Shown here one piece after another: positions 9,044 to 17,231 of a stretch of 64,000 bases of DNA. Source of the DNA: a bacterium (GTDB taxonomy: Bacteria > DRYD01); the NCBI GenBank assembly GCA_030549815.1, contig JAUQQQ010000001.1, positions 80,524 to 144,523 of the forward strand, written 5' to 3'. Under the pieces are notes generated by a model, which saw nothing but the letters and a program-made list of their open reading frames with translations, had not been told where the DNA came from and did no database searches. The first letter of the stretch is position 1; each line of letters starts with the position of its first letter. The position numbers were made by a program, and so were the translations under genes.

Positions 9044-9583
9044 TCATTCATATGAAAGTAGTTTTCCTTTTAACTCAGGTTCCTTACCTTCCAACAATTT
9101 TGACAATACTTCATATATAGCATCTGGAGTGGGAGGACAACCAGGAATATAATAATCAACATCAATAACCTCATTAACAGGCTTAACTTTTTCAAGTAAT
9201 TTACTTATCTCCTCATTCGGTATTTCCTTGTTTTGGTTAGTTTCTGCTTCATTATAGACTCTATTATATAATTCCTGGAGTTTAAACTTATTTCTCATCG
9301 TAGGAATTCCTCCAAATACAGCACAATCACCAATTGCTATAATAATTTTACATCTTTCCCTCATTATTTTTACTTCTTCTTCCTGAGTATCTGTAGCAAC
9401 AGATCCCTCTATTATCCCAATGTCTGTTTCAAAAGGAGGAACTTTCAAATCAGTAAGTGGACTTGCACTAAGTTCCATACCCTTTTTAATAAGATCAACC
9501 AATCTTTCATCCATATCGAGGAAAGACATATGACATCCCGAACACCCTTCGCACCAAATAGTGGCTACTCTCTTACTATTCAT
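9044..9583 (-). CDS. hoxY: NiFe hydrogenase small subunit (HoxY)
   Basis: A 179-residue electron-transfer subunit carrying only the proximal [4Fe-4S] cluster. Cluster ligands lie in CEGCSGCHMSFLDMDERL, a segment typical of HoxY, then AIGDCAVFGGIP and YIPGCPPTPDAIYEVL. It lacks the C-terminal domain with the medial and distal clusters found in respiratory hydrogenases, and there is no Tat signal, so it is cytoplasmic. The ATG overlaps the stop of the upstream subunit by four bases (ATGA), indicating coupled synthesis. Confidence 0.93.
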   Translation of the reverse strand: MNSKRVATIWCEGCSGCHMSFLDMDERLVDLIKKGMELSASPLTDLKVPPFETDIGIIEGSVATDTQEEEVKIMRERCKIIIAIGDCAVFGGIPTMRNKFKLQELYNRVYNEAETNQNKEIPNEEISKLLEKVKPVNEVIDVDYYIPGCPPTPDAIYEVLSKLLEGKEPELKGKLLSYE

Positions 9584-11106
9584 AATACCCCCTCTTTAGT
9601 AATACTCTTGACAGAAATCAATTGGTTAAAAACATTATAAAAAGTGCCATCAATCTCGTATTCCGATGGCAGAAGGAAAACTTCCTTAAACCCCTCAATT
9701 TGCCTATCAGTGTAGGTAAATAAATAACAATCCTTTTCATACAAAGGCAAAACATCCGAATTTCTTGTAAAAATAAAAATTTTGTCAAATTCTTTTACTA
9801 ATTCCTCATCCAAATATTTGTTTCCAATGTATTTTAAAACACCGATATCATTTGTATTAGTGGGCAATACGATTTCATCTTCCCAAAATCTTTTATTATT
9901 AATATATTCAAAACATGCAGGGTAAATAAAAATCGAATTTTTGATAAAGTCTTTTACTTCCTCTATTCTGAACATTTTTTTGTTTTTTAATCTATAATTT
10001 CTTTTTATTACAGATCCAATAGTTCCATAATCTTTATCTAAATTCCAACCGTAGATAATATAAGCATCATATTTATCCAATTCATCAAAAGTTATTTTGT
10101 TATTGTTTATTTTGGGGTTTATTTTATAAAGGCAGTAGGTATTTTCAGTTCCAAAAATTTCCGTAATTTTTTGAATCTCTTCATTAAATAAGGTTCCATC
10201 AATCAAAGCAACAGAGCTTTTTGTCCTAATACTTTCGATTAAGTAAGAATCTTGGATTATATTAACATTTCTAAAGTGCTTTCTGTTTTGTAGTACATTC
10301 CTGTGTTTTATAACCGACAAATACCTTCCCTTATAACAAATCAATCCTTTTGTAAAGGATTCCCAATTACTCAATACTTTAACTATATTTCCATTTCTGA
10401 CTCTTATTTCTATCCCACATGCAACCGGACAAGAAAAACAAAATGAATTTATTTTTTCTGTTTCCCATGATCTTCCCAAATACATTGAATATTTATCAAT
10501 AAAAGTACCCGTTGGGCATACCTGAACACACAAACCACAAGATACACACGAAGATTTACCCAATGGAATCCCACCATCAGCAACTATCAATGAGCTTATT
10601 CCTTTATTGATTTCAGATAAAACAAAATGTCCCCCAACTTCTGAGCATACTCTTATACAACGAGAACATAAAACACACCGATTATTATCAAACAATATAA
10701 ATTCATGTGAATTATCAAGCTCAAAGATATTCTTAAAAGTTGGGAAATGAAAATGGTCTAAGCCAACATAATATCCCAAATTTTGGAACTCACAGTCATT
10801 CGTAACAGCACAATACATACAATAATGATTTCTTTCACCAAATAAGAATTGAAGAATCCATCTTCTTGCTTCTATTAAATCTGGTGTGTGTGTTTCAATA
10901 TCCATTCCATCCTCTATTAGCGTAGCACAAGAATTTTTATATCTCCCCCTATCCTTTATAATACAAATCCTACAAGATCCAACAGGCCTTAAATAAGGAT
11001 GATAACACAAAGTAGGAACATATATACCTATATTTTTAAGAAATTCATAAACCGTTGTTTCTTTCTCAACAAAATACTCTTTACCATTAATTTTTATCTT
11101 TTTCAT
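9580..11106 (-). CDS. Enlarged HoxU/NuoG-like iron-sulfur subunit
   Basis: A 508-residue protein. Residues 1-75 are a plant-type [2Fe-2S] domain (TLCYHPYLRPVGSCRIC and a downstream Cys). Then comes the His-Cys3 cluster region (ERNHYCMYCAVTNDCE), and two [4Fe-4S] motifs (CVLCSRCIRVC; CVSCGLCVQVCPTG). This is the HoxU/NuoG N-terminal array. HoxU normally ends there at about 240 residues; here it continues with a NuoG-type Fe4S4 domain (SFCFSCPVACGIEIRVRNG, GLICYKGRY) and about 240 further residues resembling a degenerate molybdopterin-oxidoreductase domain. The ATG at 11106 has AGAGGT upstream. It should carry electrons between HoxY and an unidentified partner, since no HoxF or HoxE gene adjoins. 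Confidence 0.85.
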   Translation of the reverse strand: MKKIKINGKEYFVEKETTVYEFLKNIGIYVPTLCYHPYLRPVGSCRICIIKDRGRYKNSCATLIEDGMDIETHTPDLIEARRWILQFLFGERNHYCMYCAVTNDCEFQNLGYYVGLDHFHFPTFKNIFELDNSHEFILFDNNRCVLCSRCIRVCSEVGGHFVLSEINKGISSLIVADGGIPLGKSSCVSCGLCVQVCPTGTFIDKYSMYLGRSWETEKINSFCFSCPVACGIEIRVRNGNIVKVLSNWESFTKGLICYKGRYLSVIKHRNVLQNRKHFRNVNIIQDSYLIESIRTKSSVALIDGTLFNEEIQKITEIFGTENTYCLYKINPKINNNKITFDELDKYDAYIIYGWNLDKDYGTIGSVIKRNYRLKNKKMFRIEEVKDFIKNSIFIYPACFEYINNKRFWEDEIVLPTNTNDIGVLKYIGNKYLDEELVKEFDKIFIFTRNSDVLPLYEKDCYLFTYTDRQIEGFKEVFLLPSEYEIDGTFYNVFNQLISVKSITKEGVL

Positions 11107-11234
11107 CTTGGTAACCTCTCTTATAATTTTTCCACAAAAAAAAACAATATCCTTATTCAAACAGCAAATAAAGGGAAAAAAGAAATATTGTTAAATTAAT
11201 ATAATTGAAGGAAGGATTAAGGGGGTTAATTTTT

Positions 11235-11405
11235 ATGGCACAAAAAAAGAAAGCAAGTATAAAAAAACCAGGACCTGCTAAATGTAGATACTGCAGAGGA
11301 TTATTAGAAGGTACAAGATGGGTTAAAATCGGAGGAAAAAAATGGCATAGAGAATGTGCTCTTAAAGCAGGCAAAAAAATCCCAAGGGAATACTTAGAAG
11401 TTTAA
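11235..11405 (+). CDS. 56-residue basic zinc-finger protein
   Basis: Starts MAQKKKASIKKPGPAKCRYC; a GGGGG-rich site lies upstream of the ATG at 11235. A Cys-x2-Cys pair is followed, after a short basic linker, by W-H-x2-Cys (KKWHRECALKAGKK). That C2HC arrangement resembles a small treble-clef or PARP/LIM-like zinc ribbon. With about a third Lys or Arg it probably binds nucleic acid or the ribosome. The gene lies 36 bases before the EF-G paralogue on the same strand and may be cotranscribed. I do not recognise a named family; the function is unknown. Confidence 0.72.
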   Translation: MAQKKKASIKKPGPAKCRYCRGLLEGTRWVKIGGKKWHRECALKAGKKIPREYLEV

Positions 11406-11440
11406 AAAAATAAAAAATAAACTTTAAATAAGGAGGAACT

Positions 11441-13450
11441 ATGACAATAAAAAATATTTGTTTAACAGGGCATACATCAAGTGGAAAAACATCGCTCATC
11501 GAAACAATAGCATACCTACACAAATTAACAAATTCCTTCGGAACAACATCATTGTTAGATACCGACGAAGAAGAAAAGAAAAGAAAAACAACAACTTTCT
11601 TAAAAGTATTCCCCATAAAAACAAAAAACTACAAAATTAACCTCATAGATACCCCAGGCTTCTCCGATTTCATCGGAGAAATATTAGGAGGCATCCATGC
11701 TTCAGAAAATATTGGGATAGTTATAAATTCACAAAACCCCATAGAAGTTGGAGCCGAAAGATCATGGTTCTTAGCAACAGAAAAAACTAAATCACCAATT
11801 TTCTTCATCGTAAATCATTTCGATAAAGAAAACCTTAATTTCGAAAACATAATTAACCAACTCAACGAAAACTTTAGTCCAAGAATTATACCCCTGACAA
11901 TACCAATATACGAAAACAACAATTTCAAAGGTATAGTAGACGTAGTTGCTAAAAAAGCATACCTCTTTGAAAAAGGAGAACTAAAAGAAACAAACAACCC
12001 ACATGAAAACCTAACAAACACCTATTACGAAAAAATTACAGAAACAGTAGCAGAAACAAATGAAGAATTGCTAAATAAATACTTGGAACAAGGAGAACTA
12101 CCACAAGACGAGATAATCAAAAATCTAAAAGAAGCATACAAACAAAAATTACTGTTCCCACTATTCGTCACGAGTGCCAAAATCCCTGAATCAGTTAAAA
12201 TCCTATTAAAATATCTTGAATCAATAGCAATAAACGCAGATGAATTAGATTCGATAAAACCAAATGACAAAGATTTAGTTGCGCTGGTCTTCAAAACAAT
12301 ATCCGATCCATATAAAGGAAGAGTTTCTTTCATCAGAGTCTTTAGTGGAAAAATAACTAAAGATTCAACAATAACAAATACAACAAAAAATGCTAAAGAA
12401 AAAGTAACCGTTTTAGTGGAAATCGCAGGAGACCAACATAACCCAATAAACGAATGTCTACCAGGAGATATTTGTGCAACTTATAAATTGGAACAAACAT
12501 TATCAGGAGATATTTTATCATCTTTAGATAATCCACCGATAAAACCTATAGAATATCCTGAACCATTGTTTGAAAAAGGAGTTGAACCTAAAACTAAAGC
12601 AGACGAAGAAAAATTATCCTCCGCTATAAACAGAATATTAGAAGAAGACCCTACCTTCAAAGCATACAGAGATCACGACGTTAAACAATTTGTTATTTCA
12701 ACCATAGGAGATGTCCATCTTGACTACATCGTATCAAAATTAAAAAATAAATACAAAGTTAATATTGAAATAACACCAAGAAAAATACCTTACTTAGAAA
12801 CAATAAAAGGTAAAGCACAAGCCATAGGAAAGTATGTAAAGCAATCAGGCGGTAGAGGACAATTCGGAATAGCACACATAGAATTAGAACCATTACCAAG
12901 AGGACAAGGTTTTGAATTTGTTGATAGAATTGTTGGTGGAGTTATACCTAAGAACTTCATACCATCTGTCGAAAAAGGAATAAGAAATGCAATGGAAGAA
13001 GGTGTATTATCAGGAAATAGAGTTGTCGATGTAAGAGCAATACTCTTTGATGGAAAGTATCACGAAGTAGACTCAAGTGATTTAGCATTCCAAATAGCAG
13101 GAGCAATGGCATTCAGAGAAGCAATGTCTAAAGCAAACCCAATAATCCTTGAGCCTATAATGAGTTTACAAATAATGGTACCCGATAGTATGTTGGGAGA
13201 TGTCATAGGATTACTTAATACAAAAAGAGCCAGAATAATGGGAATGGAAACATCAGAAAGAAAAGGATGGCAGTTAATAAAAGCTGAAGCACCATGGATG
13301 GAAATCACTGACCTACCAGTTGAACTTAAATCAGCAACACAAGGTAAAGCAATATTCTACATGAAATTATCACACTACGAAGAAGCACCATCCAACATAT
13401 CACAACAAATAATATCCGAAAGTAAGAAAAACCAAGAAGAAAAAGTTTAG
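11441..13450 (+). CDS. Elongation factor G paralogue (EF-G-like GTPase)
   Basis: A 669-residue translational GTPase. The G1 motif is GHTSSGKTS, G2 lies in KKRKTTTFLKV, G3 is DTPGFSDF, and G4 is NHFD, where the canonical form is NKxD. Domain II (residues about 270-370), domain III with IGDVHLDYIVSKLK, domain IV with SGGRGQFG, and domain V ending in MGMETSERKGWQ are all present. Length and sequence resemble the EF-G-like/EF-G2 paralogue group rather than main EF-G, whose G1 is AHIDAGKTT. A clear AAGGAGG precedes the ATG. No rpsL, rpsG or tuf genes are adjacent, which also argues for a secondary EF-G. Confidence 0.85.
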   Translation: MTIKNICLTGHTSSGKTSLIETIAYLHKLTNSFGTTSLLDTDEEEKKRKTTTFLKVFPIKTKNYKINLIDTPGFSDFIGEILGGIHASENIGIVINSQNPIEVGAERSWFLATEKTKSPIFFIVNHFDKENLNFENIINQLNENFSPRIIPLTIPIYENNNFKGIVDVVAKKAYLFEKGELKETNNPHENLTNTYYEKITETVAETNEELLNKYLEQGELPQDEIIKNLKEAYKQKLLFPLFVTSAKIPESVKILLKYLESIAINADELDSIKPNDKDLVALVFKTISDPYKGRVSFIRVFSGKITKDSTITNTTKNAKEKVTVLVEIAGDQHNPINECLPGDICATYKLEQTLSGDILSSLDNPPIKPIEYPEPLFEKGVEPKTKADEEKLSSAINRILEEDPTFKAYRDHDVKQFVISTIGDVHLDYIVSKLKNKYKVNIEITPRKIPYLETIKGKAQAIGKYVKQSGGRGQFGIAHIELEPLPRGQGFEFVDRIVGGVIPKNFIPSVEKGIRNAMEEGVLSGNRVVDVRAILFDGKYHEVDSSDLAFQIAGAMAFREAMSKANPIILEPIMSLQIMVPDSMLGDVIGLLNTKRARIMGMETSERKGWQLIKAEAPWMEITDLPVELKSATQGKAIFYMKLSHYEEAPSNISQQIISESKKNQEEKV

Positions 13451-13741
13451 TAAAATAAATAAGCAAATAGAATCATTTATTTTACAACAAGTAAATAAAA
13501 ATAAATTAGATGTAAAGAATCTAAAAGGGGCGCCTGTATTATTACAAAAACATTAGAAAAATACTTAATGTTAATGTTATTGATAAACGTGGGAATACTT
13601 CGTTTCTATTTCTAAATATCATCTTCTTCTATTACCTTCTTTATCGTCAAAATCAAACACATATCGTCTACACTATATCTTCCATATTCGGTATTTAATT
13701 TTCTTACTTGGCTTTTAAATTTATTTCATTTAACTGATTTA
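13451..13741. other. Intergenic stretch with no confident gene
   Basis: This is AT-rich non-coding sequence between the EF-G paralogue and the nuclease-gene island. On the minus strand a short open stretch ends near position 13615 and reads roughly KLNTEYGRYSVDDMCLIL followed by TIKKVIEEDDI and a stop. It has an in-frame TGA about 37 codons upstream and no start codon, so it may be the tail of a decayed gene. No convincing terminator for the EF-G gene was found. Confidence 0.4.
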
Positions 13742-13866
13742 ATCTCCACTTCTACAGAAGAAGTTCACACTCTACAAAAACTACTTTTTTTACAAAAAAC
13801 TATTTTTTCTACAAACGGGACCCCTTACCCCACAAAACTACTTATTGCCATTGGTAATTTATTCAT
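13742..13866 (-). pseudogene. Remnant start of a third AAA/nuclease gene
   Basis: On the minus strand from 13866 the reading is MNKLPMAISSFVG then stop, which matches the first residues of the neighbouring intact gene (MKRLPIGISSFEK). Right after the SSF codons a GC-rich element (GTGGGGTAAGGGGTCCC) breaks the frame. Beyond it come about 60 bases of AT-rich near-repeats of roughly 19-20 bp, each with TACAAAAA and ACTA on the plus strand. Only about 11 codons of the gene survive. This shows a third family member once started here. Confidence 0.65.
13817..13831 (-). repeat. GC-rich short insertion element, copy 1
   Basis: On the plus strand this reads GGGACCCCTTACCCC, with one more T than the two other same-orientation copies (GGGACCCCTACCCC). 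It is flanked by ACAAAC on one side and ACAAAACTACTTAT on the other, the same flanks seen around copies 4 and 5. It is nearly all G and C inside AT-rich sequence. Confidence 0.75.
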
Positions 13867-13905
13867 CCATAGACTTCTTTTTTACTATTCCAACTTACAA
13901 TCCTT

Positions 13906-15420
13906 TCATAATTTCTCCCACCGATAATTCATTTTTCTTTTTTTCATATCAAAATTCATCCCACATATTATTACTTCACCTTCCAACGCATACTTCCCAT
14001 AATATTCCCTATCCCTTATTTGTTCTATCGCTTTTTCCTCATCCTTCCCTACCTTTACTTCAAATATGTATATCTTCCTGTTTGGTGTTCTTACCATTAT
14101 ATCAATTCTTCCTAATTTAGTATGCAATTCTGCATTACATTCAAAACCCGTTGAATATAAATACACATACAAAAACGACTTTATACTCTTTTCATCACTC
14201 CCATATAAATCATATGGTATATTCTCCAACAATCTGTTTATCATGTATTCTATCTCTTCTAAATCAACATTTTCCAATGCTTTCCTTATTGGATTTATCT
14301 CACTATCTTCTCCTCTCCACTCTCTTACAAATTCTCTTAACACATTCTCATTAAAACTTATCTGTACTTCCTTATTTGGATATCTCAATTTATAAAAATT
14401 CCTATCATACTCTTCTTTTACTTTGTCTATTGTTAAGTATCCCGTTTGGAACATTAATGCTTCTATACTTATTTTCTCTACATCCACTCTATTCAAATCT
14501 TCTTCTGACATCATTAACTCCACATTTGGCATCTCATATTTTTTCTCTCTTATCAGTTTTATCAATACCTCTGGATTACCTGTCTCATACCAATAACTGC
14601 TTTTTTTTCTCTCCTGAAAATACAATAACACATCGAATGGATTGTATATTTTACTTCCCAACCACCAATACCCATTATACCACTCTCTTATTTCTAACAA
14701 CTCTTTTTCACTTTCTATTATTTCCCCAAACACTTCCTCCAATTCCCTTTCTGTATACCCACATATATCTCCATATTCTTTACTCAAGCTTATATCTCTT
14801 AATTGATTTAGTCCACTAAAGAGTGATACTTTTGCAAATTTACTTATCCCTGTTATAAATACAAAACGTAAATACTGGTCTAAACCCTTTATCGTCTGAT
14901 AAAATCCTTTCAACACTTCTCTTATTTCTTCCGCTATTCCACTCTTCTCTATATTATCCAATATCGGCTTATCATATTCATCTATTAACAACACTACTTT
15001 TTTTCCTGTCTTTTTGTTTATCTTATAAATTAATTCTGACAGCATTGAATAATATAGCTCTTCCTCTATTTCTACTTCATAATTCTTACTCCAAAATTTT
15101 ATTATCGATTTAATATACCTCTTCATTTCTTCTTTGTTTTCTACCTTCCCTCCATCAAATGAAAACCTTACCACTGGATACTTTTCTCCCCAATTCCACT
15201 TCTTTTCCAAATACAATCCTTCAAATAATTCTTTTTTCCCTTCGAATGCACATCGCAATGTATCTACAAACAAGCTTTTCCCGAACCTTCGAGGACGTGA
15301 TAAAAAATAATATTCTCCTCCTTCTACTAATTTTTTTACAAAACTCGTCTTATCTACATAATAATATCCCCCTGTCCTTATCTTTTCAAAACTACTTATT
15401 CCTATTGGCAATCTCTTCAT
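13906..15420 (-). CDS. AAA-ATPase with PD-(D/E)XK nuclease domain (intact copy)
   Basis: A 504-residue protein of the AAA-ATPase-like/PDDEXK_9 family (DUF1703-related). The N-terminal domain contains GGYYYVDKTSFVKKL, an atypical Walker A (SRPRRFGKSLFVDTL), Walker B (VVLLIDEYDKPI) and FITGISKFAKVSLFSGLNQL. The C-terminal nuclease domain contains GRIDIMVRTPNRKIYIFEVKV with the Asp and Glu-x-Lys catalytic residues. These proteins form large paralogous families in some bacteria; a defence or DNA-transaction role is suspected but not established. The ATG at 15420 is chosen over a GTG three codons upstream. Positions 14751-15306 appear identical to the broken copy upstream. Confidence 0.85.
   Translation of the reverse strand: MKRLPIGISSFEKIRTGGYYYVDKTSFVKKLVEGGEYYFLSRPRRFGKSLFVDTLRCAFEGKKELFEGLYLEKKWNWGEKYPVVRFSFDGGKVENKEEMKRYIKSIIKFWSKNYEVEIEEELYYSMLSELIYKINKKTGKKVVLLIDEYDKPILDNIEKSGIAEEIREVLKGFYQTIKGLDQYLRFVFITGISKFAKVSLFSGLNQLRDISLSKEYGDICGYTERELEEVFGEIIESEKELLEIREWYNGYWWLGSKIYNPFDVLLYFQERKKSSYWYETGNPEVLIKLIREKKYEMPNVELMMSEEDLNRVDVEKISIEALMFQTGYLTIDKVKEEYDRNFYKLRYPNKEVQISFNENVLREFVREWRGEDSEINPIRKALENVDLEEIEYMINRLLENIPYDLYGSDEKSIKSFLYVYLYSTGFECNAELHTKLGRIDIMVRTPNRKIYIFEVKVGKDEEKAIEQIRDREYYGKYALEGEVIICGMNFDMKKRKMNYRWEKL
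14751..15306 (-). repeat. 556-bp tract shared with 16293-16848
   Basis: Comparing the two copies by eye, I found no difference over 556 bases (constant offset 1542). Identity stops abruptly on both sides: the bases just outside diverge strongly although both copies still encode homologous protein. The tract covers the Walker A, Walker B and downstream ATPase region. An identical block inside diverged paralogues is the usual mark of recent gene conversion or unequal recombination. Confidence 0.85.
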
Positions 15421-16093
15421 CCTACACACCCCTTCTCTTACCTATATCTCTCTACTTCCATCTTTTTCACTCTCCTTCCCCTACTATCTATAACTATTCC
15501 CACTAAATATATCTCTTCTCTATCCTTATACTTCTCATGATATCTCTTCTCTTTTATTTGTTCTATTGCTTCCTCCCTATCCACCTTCATCTCTATTATA
15601 TACACCTTACCCCTATTTATCACCGTTAAATCTATTCTCCCTATACTTGTCACATCTTCCACTATTACTTCTAATCCACTTGACACCAACAACACATAAA
15701 ACAATGCACAATAAAAACTCTCATATCTACCCACATCTCTATACCACATATTTGGCACACTTCCATATTTAATACATTTTCCAATTCTAACAATTTACCA
15801 TCAACAAATATCTTCCTTACTTCTCTTACCCCCAACTTTTTCCTGACCAAATACTACTTCCTATATAACTATTTAATGCTACTTTTACCTCTTTGTTCGG
15901 ATAGCACAATCTATACTCTAACCAATCTTCTTCTATCATCTCTTTTATTGTCAAATATCCTGTTTGAAATAATAACGCTTCTATCCTTATTTCTTCTATA
16001 TCAAACATATCTAATACATTATCATCTACTACTACTTCTTCTAAATTCGGTATATAGTACCCCTTCTCCCTCATAACTTTTACTAAAAATTCT

Positions 16094-16113
16094 GGGGTGG
16101 GGTCCCCTTCCCC
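16094..16113 (+). repeat. GC-rich short insertion element, copy 2 (in-frame)
   Basis: Plus strand GGGGTGGGGTCCCCTTCCCC inside the broken nuclease gene. Compared with the intact paralogue it adds 21 bp, seven codons (GEGDPTP, between WFKTGNP and EFLVKV), without changing frame. CTGG occurs on both sides, as a 4-bp target duplication would give. Confidence 0.75.
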
Positions 16114-16292
16114 TGGATTACCCGTTTTAAACCAATACGACCTATATACTCTATTTTCCATATACAACAACACATCAAATGGATTATATATCCTTGAACC
16201 TAACCAATAATACCCATTGTACCACTCCCTTATTTTCTCTAATTCTTCCTTCCCTTCTATTAACTCTCCAAATACCTTTAATAATTCTTCCT

Positions 16293-16848
16293 CTGTATAC
16301 CCACATATATCTCCATATTCTTTACTCAAGCTTATATCTCTTAATTGATTTAGTCCACTAAAGAGTGATACTTTTGCAAATTTACTTATCCCTGTTATAA
16401 ATACAAAACGTAAATACTGGTCTAAACCCTTTATCGTCTGATAAAATCCTTTCAACACTTCTCTTATTTCTTCCGCTATTCCACTCTTCTCTATATTATC
16501 CAATATCGGCTTATCATATTCATCTATTAACAACACTACTTTTTTTCCTGTCTTTTTGTTTATCTTATAAATTAATTCTGACAGCATTGAATAATATAGC
16601 TCTTCCTCTATTTCTACTTCATAATTCTTACTCCAAAATTTTATTATCGATTTAATATACCTCTTCATTTCTTCTTTGTTTTCTACCTTCCCTCCATCAA
16701 ATGAAAACCTTACCACTGGATACTTTTCTCCCCAATTCCACTTCTTTTCCAAATACAATCCTTCAAATAATTCTTTTTTCCCTTCGAATGCACATCGCAA
16801 TGTATCTACAAACAAGCTTTTCCCGAACCTTCGAGGACGTGATAAAAA
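16293..16848 (-). repeat. 556-bp tract shared with 14751-15306
   Basis: Second member of the apparently identical pair, inside the broken nuclease gene. See the partner tract for the comparison. The GC-rich insertions lie outside this block on both sides, so they were not copied into the intact gene. Confidence 0.85.
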
Positions 16849-16894
16849 GTAATACTTACCTTCTTCCTCCAACTTTTTTACAAAATGTGTCTTT

Positions 16895-16908
16895 GGGGTA
16901 GGGGTCCC
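16895..16908 (+). repeat. GC-rich short insertion element, copy 3 (in-frame)
   Basis: Plus strand core GGGGTAGGGGTCCC, continuing CC. Relative to the intact paralogue the region is 21 bp longer and stays in frame: GGYYYVDKTSFVKK becomes GGYYYVENWGTPTPKTHFVKK. It sits just upstream of the Walker A motif of the broken gene. Confidence 0.75.
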
Positions 16909-16953
16909 CCAATTTTCTACATAATAATATCCTCCTGTTCTTATCTCCATAGA

Positions 16954-16967
16954 GGGACCCCTACCCC
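16954..16967 (-). repeat. GC-rich short insertion element, copy 4
   Basis: Plus strand GGGACCCCTACCCC, the reverse complement of the copy 3 core. The aligned region is about 19 bp longer than in the intact paralogue and shifts the frame near the start of the broken nuclease gene. It is followed by ACAAAACTACTTAT, as is copy 1. Confidence 0.75.
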
Positions 16968-16991
16968 ACAAAACTACTTATCCCTACAAAC

Positions 16992-17005
16992 GGGACCCCT
17001 ACCCC
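16992..17005 (-). repeat. GC-rich short insertion element, copy 5
   Basis: Plus strand GGGACCCCTACCCC again, preceded by CTACAAAC as in copy 1. It lies between codons 5 and 6 of the broken nuclease gene and accounts for about 19 extra bases compared with the intact gene. Confidence 0.75.
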
Positions 17006-17178
17006 ATGGCAATTTCTTCATTCCACACACCTCGTTTTCTATTACTAATATATTAAAACTACTACCAAATATTAGTTCCTTATTTTAGATCCCTTTTTAT
17101 TATTTCTTCAGCCAACAGCGATTACCTATATTTTATTTGAAAGTGCAACAGTTTACTACTGATTCCAAAATAAAAAAT

Positions 17179-17203
17179 AAAGGGAGCTTTGAGAGCTCCC
17201 TTT
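17179..17203 (-). terminator. Rho-independent terminator of the PilX-like gene
   Basis: AAAGGGAGCT and AGCTCCCTTT form a perfect 10-bp stem around a TTGAG loop. On the minus strand the stem is followed by ATTTTTTATTTT, so it terminates transcription of the large gene ending at 17232. Confidence 0.88.
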
Positions 17204-17231
17204 GAAAGCAACAATTAATTACCTTCTTAAT

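Larger units (their letters stand above)
15438..17021 (-). pseudogene. Broken copy of the AAA-ATPase/PD-(D/E)XK nuclease gene
   Basis: The full-length homologue can be followed from MKKLP at 17021 down to a nuclease tail at 15438 (GRIDLTVINRGKVYIIEMKV), but not in one frame. Near the start two GC-rich insertions shift the frame and bring in a stop (MKKLPWGRGP...CRDK stop). The ATPase body is open from about 16971 to 15826. It then needs two more frame changes, near 15845 (bridged by LVRKKLGVREV in another frame) and near 15765, to reach the nuclease domain. Within the open body are two in-frame 21-bp GC-rich insertions. It is almost certainly non-functional as a whole, although the ATPase body alone could be expressed. 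Confidence 0.82.

Noticed and set aside
13451-13500. AT-only inverted repeat AAAATAAAT / ATTTATTTT after the EF-G paralogue
   Set aside because: The stem has only A and T, the loop is about 14 bases, and there is no T-tract; too weak to call a terminator.
15826-16971. The 381-codon open frame as an independent nuclease gene
   Set aside because: Its start is an artefact of a frameshifting insertion, and the C-terminal half is in other frames, so it is part of the broken copy.
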